Origin: an uncultured Oribacterium sp.
GTDB lineage: Bacteria; Bacillota; Clostridia; Lachnospirales; Lachnospiraceae
NCBI GenBank assembly: GCA_934279105.1
Contig: CAKQWR010000122.1
Coordinates: forward strand, 1-5,980
Reading direction: 5' to 3'
DNA: 5,980 nucleotides
The notes below the pieces were generated by a model. The model was not told the origin of the DNA and did no database searches. It worked only from the letters and a program-made list of their open reading frames with translations. Positions 5,459-5,980 of this stretch are shown one piece after another. A program made the translations under genes and the position numbers. Position 1 is the first letter of the stretch, and each line of letters starts with the position of its first letter.

Positions 5459-5596
5459 CGTTCGGCGATTACATACGGGCTCCCTATCCGCCGATCGGAC
5501 TACGTCGGCAACATCGGCCAGCCGTGAGAAGAGTGTGAGCTGTCCTATCCGACGATCGGACGCTTCCCCTTTTTCGTTTTGCGATTGCATGGGGCT
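5452..5596. repeat. Two duplicated blocks in the spacer after the glycosyltransferase
   Basis: Block one occurs at 5452-5481 and 5568-5596; both begin CCTTTTTCGTT, then carry GCGATT, CAT and GGGCT, with a one-base length difference. Block two, CCTATCCGMCGATCGGAC (M = C or A), occurs at 5483-5500 and 5544-5561 with 17 of 18 bases identical. Their order is one-two in the first half and two-one in the second, all in the same orientation. Block two is partly self-complementary (TCCGA/TCGGA in the second copy). The first copy of block one overlaps the T-run of the terminator. Confidence 0.65.
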
Positions 5597-5721
5597 GCTT
5601 CAGAGGACGCACGGCTTGATTTTTCCATCCTCGGAATAGAGCATTTCCGGAGCTGCACGGTGCCTCCCTGACGGAGCTGAAAAGACCGAAAAATTCTTGT
5701 AAAAAAGTTTTTGAAAAGTTG
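5597..5721. other. Non-coding spacer before the tRNA promoter
   Basis: No gene is supported here. CGGAGCTG occurs twice (about 5648 and 5673). The last 25 bases before the -35 box are A- and T-rich in short runs, as in UP elements of stable-RNA promoters. Confidence 0.5.
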
Positions 5722-5750
5722 TTGACAAAGTTTGGTCGATTTAGTAATAT
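5722..5750 (+). promoter_or_regulatory. Promoter of the tRNA-Val/tRNA-Met transcript
   Basis: TTGACA (5722-5727) is a perfect -35 box. TAATAT (5745-5750) follows after 17 bp. An A/T-run region precedes it, typical of rRNA and tRNA promoters in Firmicutes. Transcription would begin near 5757. A small leader hairpin, GTCGC (5757-5761) with GCGAC (5769-5773), lies just before the first tRNA. Confidence 0.85.
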
Positions 5751-5783
5751 ACAGAGGTCGCAAAACGAGCGACACAAACGAAC

Positions 5784-5856
5784 GGGGTCTTAGCTCAGCT
5801 GGGAGAGCATCTGCCTTACAAGCAGAGGGTCACAGGTTCGAGCCCTGTAGGCCCCA
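5784..5856 (+). tRNA. tRNA-Val, anticodon UAC
   Basis: This is a 73-nt cloverleaf ending at the discriminator A. The acceptor GGGGTCT pairs with AGGCCCC, with one T-G wobble. The D-stem is GCTC/GAGC. The anticodon stem TCTGC/GCAGA encloses CTTACAA, with TAC at 5817-5819. The T-arm ACAGG-TTCGAGC-CCTGT is perfect. CCA is not encoded (the next bases are CGT), so it must be added by the nucleotidyltransferase. Confidence 0.97.
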
Positions 5857-5903
5857 CGTCTTCGGTCTGGACTGCGTGTATACGCGGTCTGGGTCGGACA
5901 TAT
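5857..5903 (+). other. 47-nt intergenic spacer of the tRNA transcript
   Basis: The spacer contains GCGTGTATACGC (5874-5885), a 4-bp stem with a GTAT loop, bracketed by two copies of GGTCTGG. No promoter or terminator is seen, so both tRNAs are probably cut from one precursor. Confidence 0.5.
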
Positions 5904-5977
5904 GGCGAGATAGCTCAGTTGGCTAGAGCACGCGGTTCATACCCGCGGTGTCGAGAGTTCAAGTCTCCCTCTCGCTA
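5904..5977 (+). tRNA. tRNA-Met, anticodon CAU (probably elongator)
   Basis: This is a 74-nt cloverleaf. The acceptor GGCGAGA pairs with TCTCGCT, including a G-T first pair of the kind I recall in elongator tRNA-Met of Firmicutes. The D-stem is GCTC/GAGC. The anticodon stem CGCGG/CCGCG encloses TTCATAC, with CAT at 5938-5940. The T-arm is GAGAG-TTCAAGT-CTCCC and has one A-C mismatch (5954 with 5968). The paired first acceptor position and the lack of the three-G/three-C anticodon stem argue against an initiator. A lysidine-modified tRNA-Ile cannot be fully excluded. After discriminator A5977 the window ends with TCA, so CCA is not encoded. Confidence 0.93.
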
Positions 5978-5980
5978 TCA

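Noticed and set aside
5433..5639. Small plus-strand frame after the glycosyltransferase, and minus-strand frames at 5777-5484 and 5775-5545
   Set aside because: The plus frame begins inside the terminator; the minus frames begin inside the tRNA promoter region. None has a ribosome binding site or recognisable product.

Overview
The window looks like a chromosomal segment of a low-GC-phylum Gram-positive (Firmicutes), most likely a Lachnospiraceae-type clostridium. The basis is AGGAGG-type ribosome binding sites, TTGACA/TATAAT-type promoters, tRNA genes that do not encode CCA, and the style of the proteins. This is inference from sequence style, not from a database match.

Layout. (1) Positions 1-1912 hold the end of an operon: the 3' third of carB (carbamoyl-phosphate synthase large subunit), then 13 bp later a complete carbamate kinase gene (arcC-like), closed by a strong GAAA-loop terminator. 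One enzyme makes carbamoyl phosphate and the other interconverts it with ATP, so the pair probably shares one metabolite pool. (2) Positions 1913-3219 have no convincing gene but are packed with four unrelated direct-repeat families: a 15/16-bp polypurine array, a 60-bp array, a decayed ~50-bp family carrying GACATTAAGT motifs, and a 39-bp array. (3) Positions 3220-4020 encode a stand-alone 266-aa protein with a long charged helical N-terminal half and a PD-(D/E)XK-nuclease-like C-terminal half. Its codon use is more A-rich than that of its neighbours. A fifth repeat family (23-26 bp) follows its stop codon. (4) Positions 4158-5458 form a separate transcription unit: a good promoter, a leader of about 215 nt, a GT2-type glycosyltransferase, and a UUCG-loop terminator. 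(5) Positions 5459-5721 hold a spacer with duplicated sequence blocks. A strong stable-RNA-type promoter then drives tRNA-Val(UAC) and tRNA-Met(CAU), the latter ending three bases before the window edge.

The housekeeping parts are ordinary. The unusual part is the lone nuclease-like gene set among five unrelated short tandem-repeat families in about 2.2 kb. That could be a recombination-prone or recently acquired insertion point between conserved operons. Nothing in the sequence proves that the repeats and the nuclease work together.
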